Source: Halictus rubicundus | Taxonomy: Eukaryota; Arthropoda; Insecta; Hymenoptera; Halictidae | DNA: 64,000 nt | Assembly: GCF_050948215.1 (NCBI RefSeq) | Contig: NW_027488636.1 | Span: 496,001-560,000, forward strand | Direction: 5' to 3' | Shown: positions 63,872 through 64,000 of the stretch, in pieces | How the letters are laid out: the number at the start of each line of letters is the position of its first letter | Position numbering within the stretch: position 1 is the stretch's first letter | Translations under genes and position numbers: made by a program | The notes under the pieces: model-generated | What the model was told of the DNA's origin: nothing | Databases searched by the model: none | What the model saw: the letters and a program-made list of their open reading frames with translations, nothing else

Positions 63872-64000
63872 GGATAGGATAGGATAGAGGATAGGATAGG
63901 ATAGAGGATAGGATAGGATAGAGGATAGGATAGGATAGAGGATAGGATAGGATAGAGGATAGGATAGGATAGAGGATAGGATAGGATAGAGGATAGGATA
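63872..64000 (+). repeat. Perfect 17-mers running off the right edge
   Basis: About seven and a half exact units fill the last 129 bases and are cut by the window end. The array therefore continues to the right in its most homogeneous form. Confidence 0.95.

Larger units (their letters stand above)
1..64000 (+). repeat. Minisatellite/satellite array, 17-bp unit GGATAGGATAGGATAGA, filling the window
   Basis: Every line of the window is made of GGATA pentamers punctuated by GA, giving units of 17 bp (three pentamers + GA), 12 bp (two pentamers + GA), sometimes 7 bp, and rarely 22 to 32 bp. The G-rich strand is the + strand throughout; I saw no inverted segment. No stretch departs from the repeat for more than about 15 bases, and even the most divergent words are recurrent variants found many times. 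There is no tRNA, rRNA, transposon end, poly-A tail or unique spacer. The array has no start or end here, so its true length exceeds 64 kb. Tandem organisation is directly visible; a heterochromatic location in a eukaryote is inference. I do not recognise the unit as a named satellite. Confidence 0.98.
40420..64000 (+). repeat. Domain C: homogenised array with GGCTAGAGGATACG and GATATTATAGTAAAGAGG markers
   Basis: Two marker families organise this domain. GGCT of GGCTAGAGGATACG lies at about 39237, 41117, 41442, 42000, 44412, 45150, 47257, 47995, 48681, 51190, 51836, 52421, 53360, 54632, 55295, 55659, 56259, 56708, 56941, 57536, 57985, 58218, 59124, 60843, 61816, 62547, 62957 and 63518. GATATTATAGTAAAGAGG (or a one- or two-base variant) starts at about 39383, 41263, 42440, 44988, 47833, 50550, 50987, 52094, 53106, 54298, 55439, 56517, 57794, 60074, 60414, 60674, 61528, 62691 and 63776. 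From about 50 kb nearly all non-marker sequence is the exact 17-mer. The spacing of markers, often 1.1 to 1.3 kb, shows higher-order repeats. Confidence 0.85.

Noticed and set aside
1..64000. CRISPR array
   Set aside because: There are regular direct repeats but no unique spacers; the unit is 17 bp and fully tandem, with no cas genes.
1..64000. Arrays of GATA-factor binding sites
   Set aside because: The consensus has G before GATAG, whereas the usual site needs A or T there. Only scattered variants such as TGATAG fit, as expected by chance in this sequence.
1..64000. Transposon, rRNA spacer or tRNA-derived repeat origin
   Set aside because: I saw no terminal repeats, target-site duplications, A/B boxes, poly-A tails or non-repeat segment anywhere in the window.

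Overview
The whole 64,000-base window is one uninterrupted, single-orientation tandem repeat array. I found no protein-coding gene, RNA gene, transposon or unique-sequence island. The basic unit is the 17-mer GGATAGGATAGGATAGA, which is three GGATA pentamers plus GA. Most of the sequence follows the grammar (GGATA)n-GA, with n=3 dominant, n=2 (12 bp) common on the left, and n=4 to 6 rare. The consensus has no C on the + strand (7 G, 7 A, 3 T), so the array is about 41% G+C with almost all of that as G on one strand. A megabase-style satellite with nested higher-order repeats points to a eukaryotic, probably heterochromatic locus (pericentromeric, subtelomeric or a sex chromosome) from a long-read assembly. 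I cannot name the lineage and do not recognise this unit as a named satellite.

Layout. Three domains are separated by their point-variant markers rather than by any change of unit. Domain A (1 to about 18.7 kb) is the most diverged. It mixes 17- and 12-bp units and carries markers such as AAGTAAGAGG, GGATCGG and TACGATATTATAGAGG. It contains a 5.7 to 5.95 kb spaced duplication, several 0.4 to 1.4 kb local duplications, and a sub-block (about 14.5 to 17.6 kb) with its own marker GGATTCGACAGGATAAAGG. Domain B (about 18.7 to 40.4 kb) carries GGTTAGGTTA, GAGGAGAGG and ACATGGTATTAT, and is built from overlapping 0.8 to 1.6 kb duplicated blocks. Domain C (about 40.4 kb to the end) carries GGCTAGAGGATACG and GATATTATAGTAAAGAGG. 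It becomes steadily more homogeneous rightward, with runs of 14 to 16 consecutive 17-mers, perfect or carrying a single substitution, in the last 12 kb. The array continues past both window edges.

The evolutionary reading is a three-level repeat: the pentamer, the 17-mer, and higher-order blocks of 0.4 to 3 kb. It grows by pentamer and unit slippage and by segmental duplication. Offsets between duplicated blocks usually change by 17a+12b bases, as expected from gain or loss of whole units.

The long open reading frames on the minus strand (up to 1,548 codons) are a by-product. The pyrimidine-rich strand unit has no stop codon in any frame, and 17 is not a multiple of 3, so every frame reads the same 17-residue cycle SYPLSYPILYPILSSIL. 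I annotate none of them as genes. Duplication boundaries were found by eye from marker variants and are approximate unless stated.
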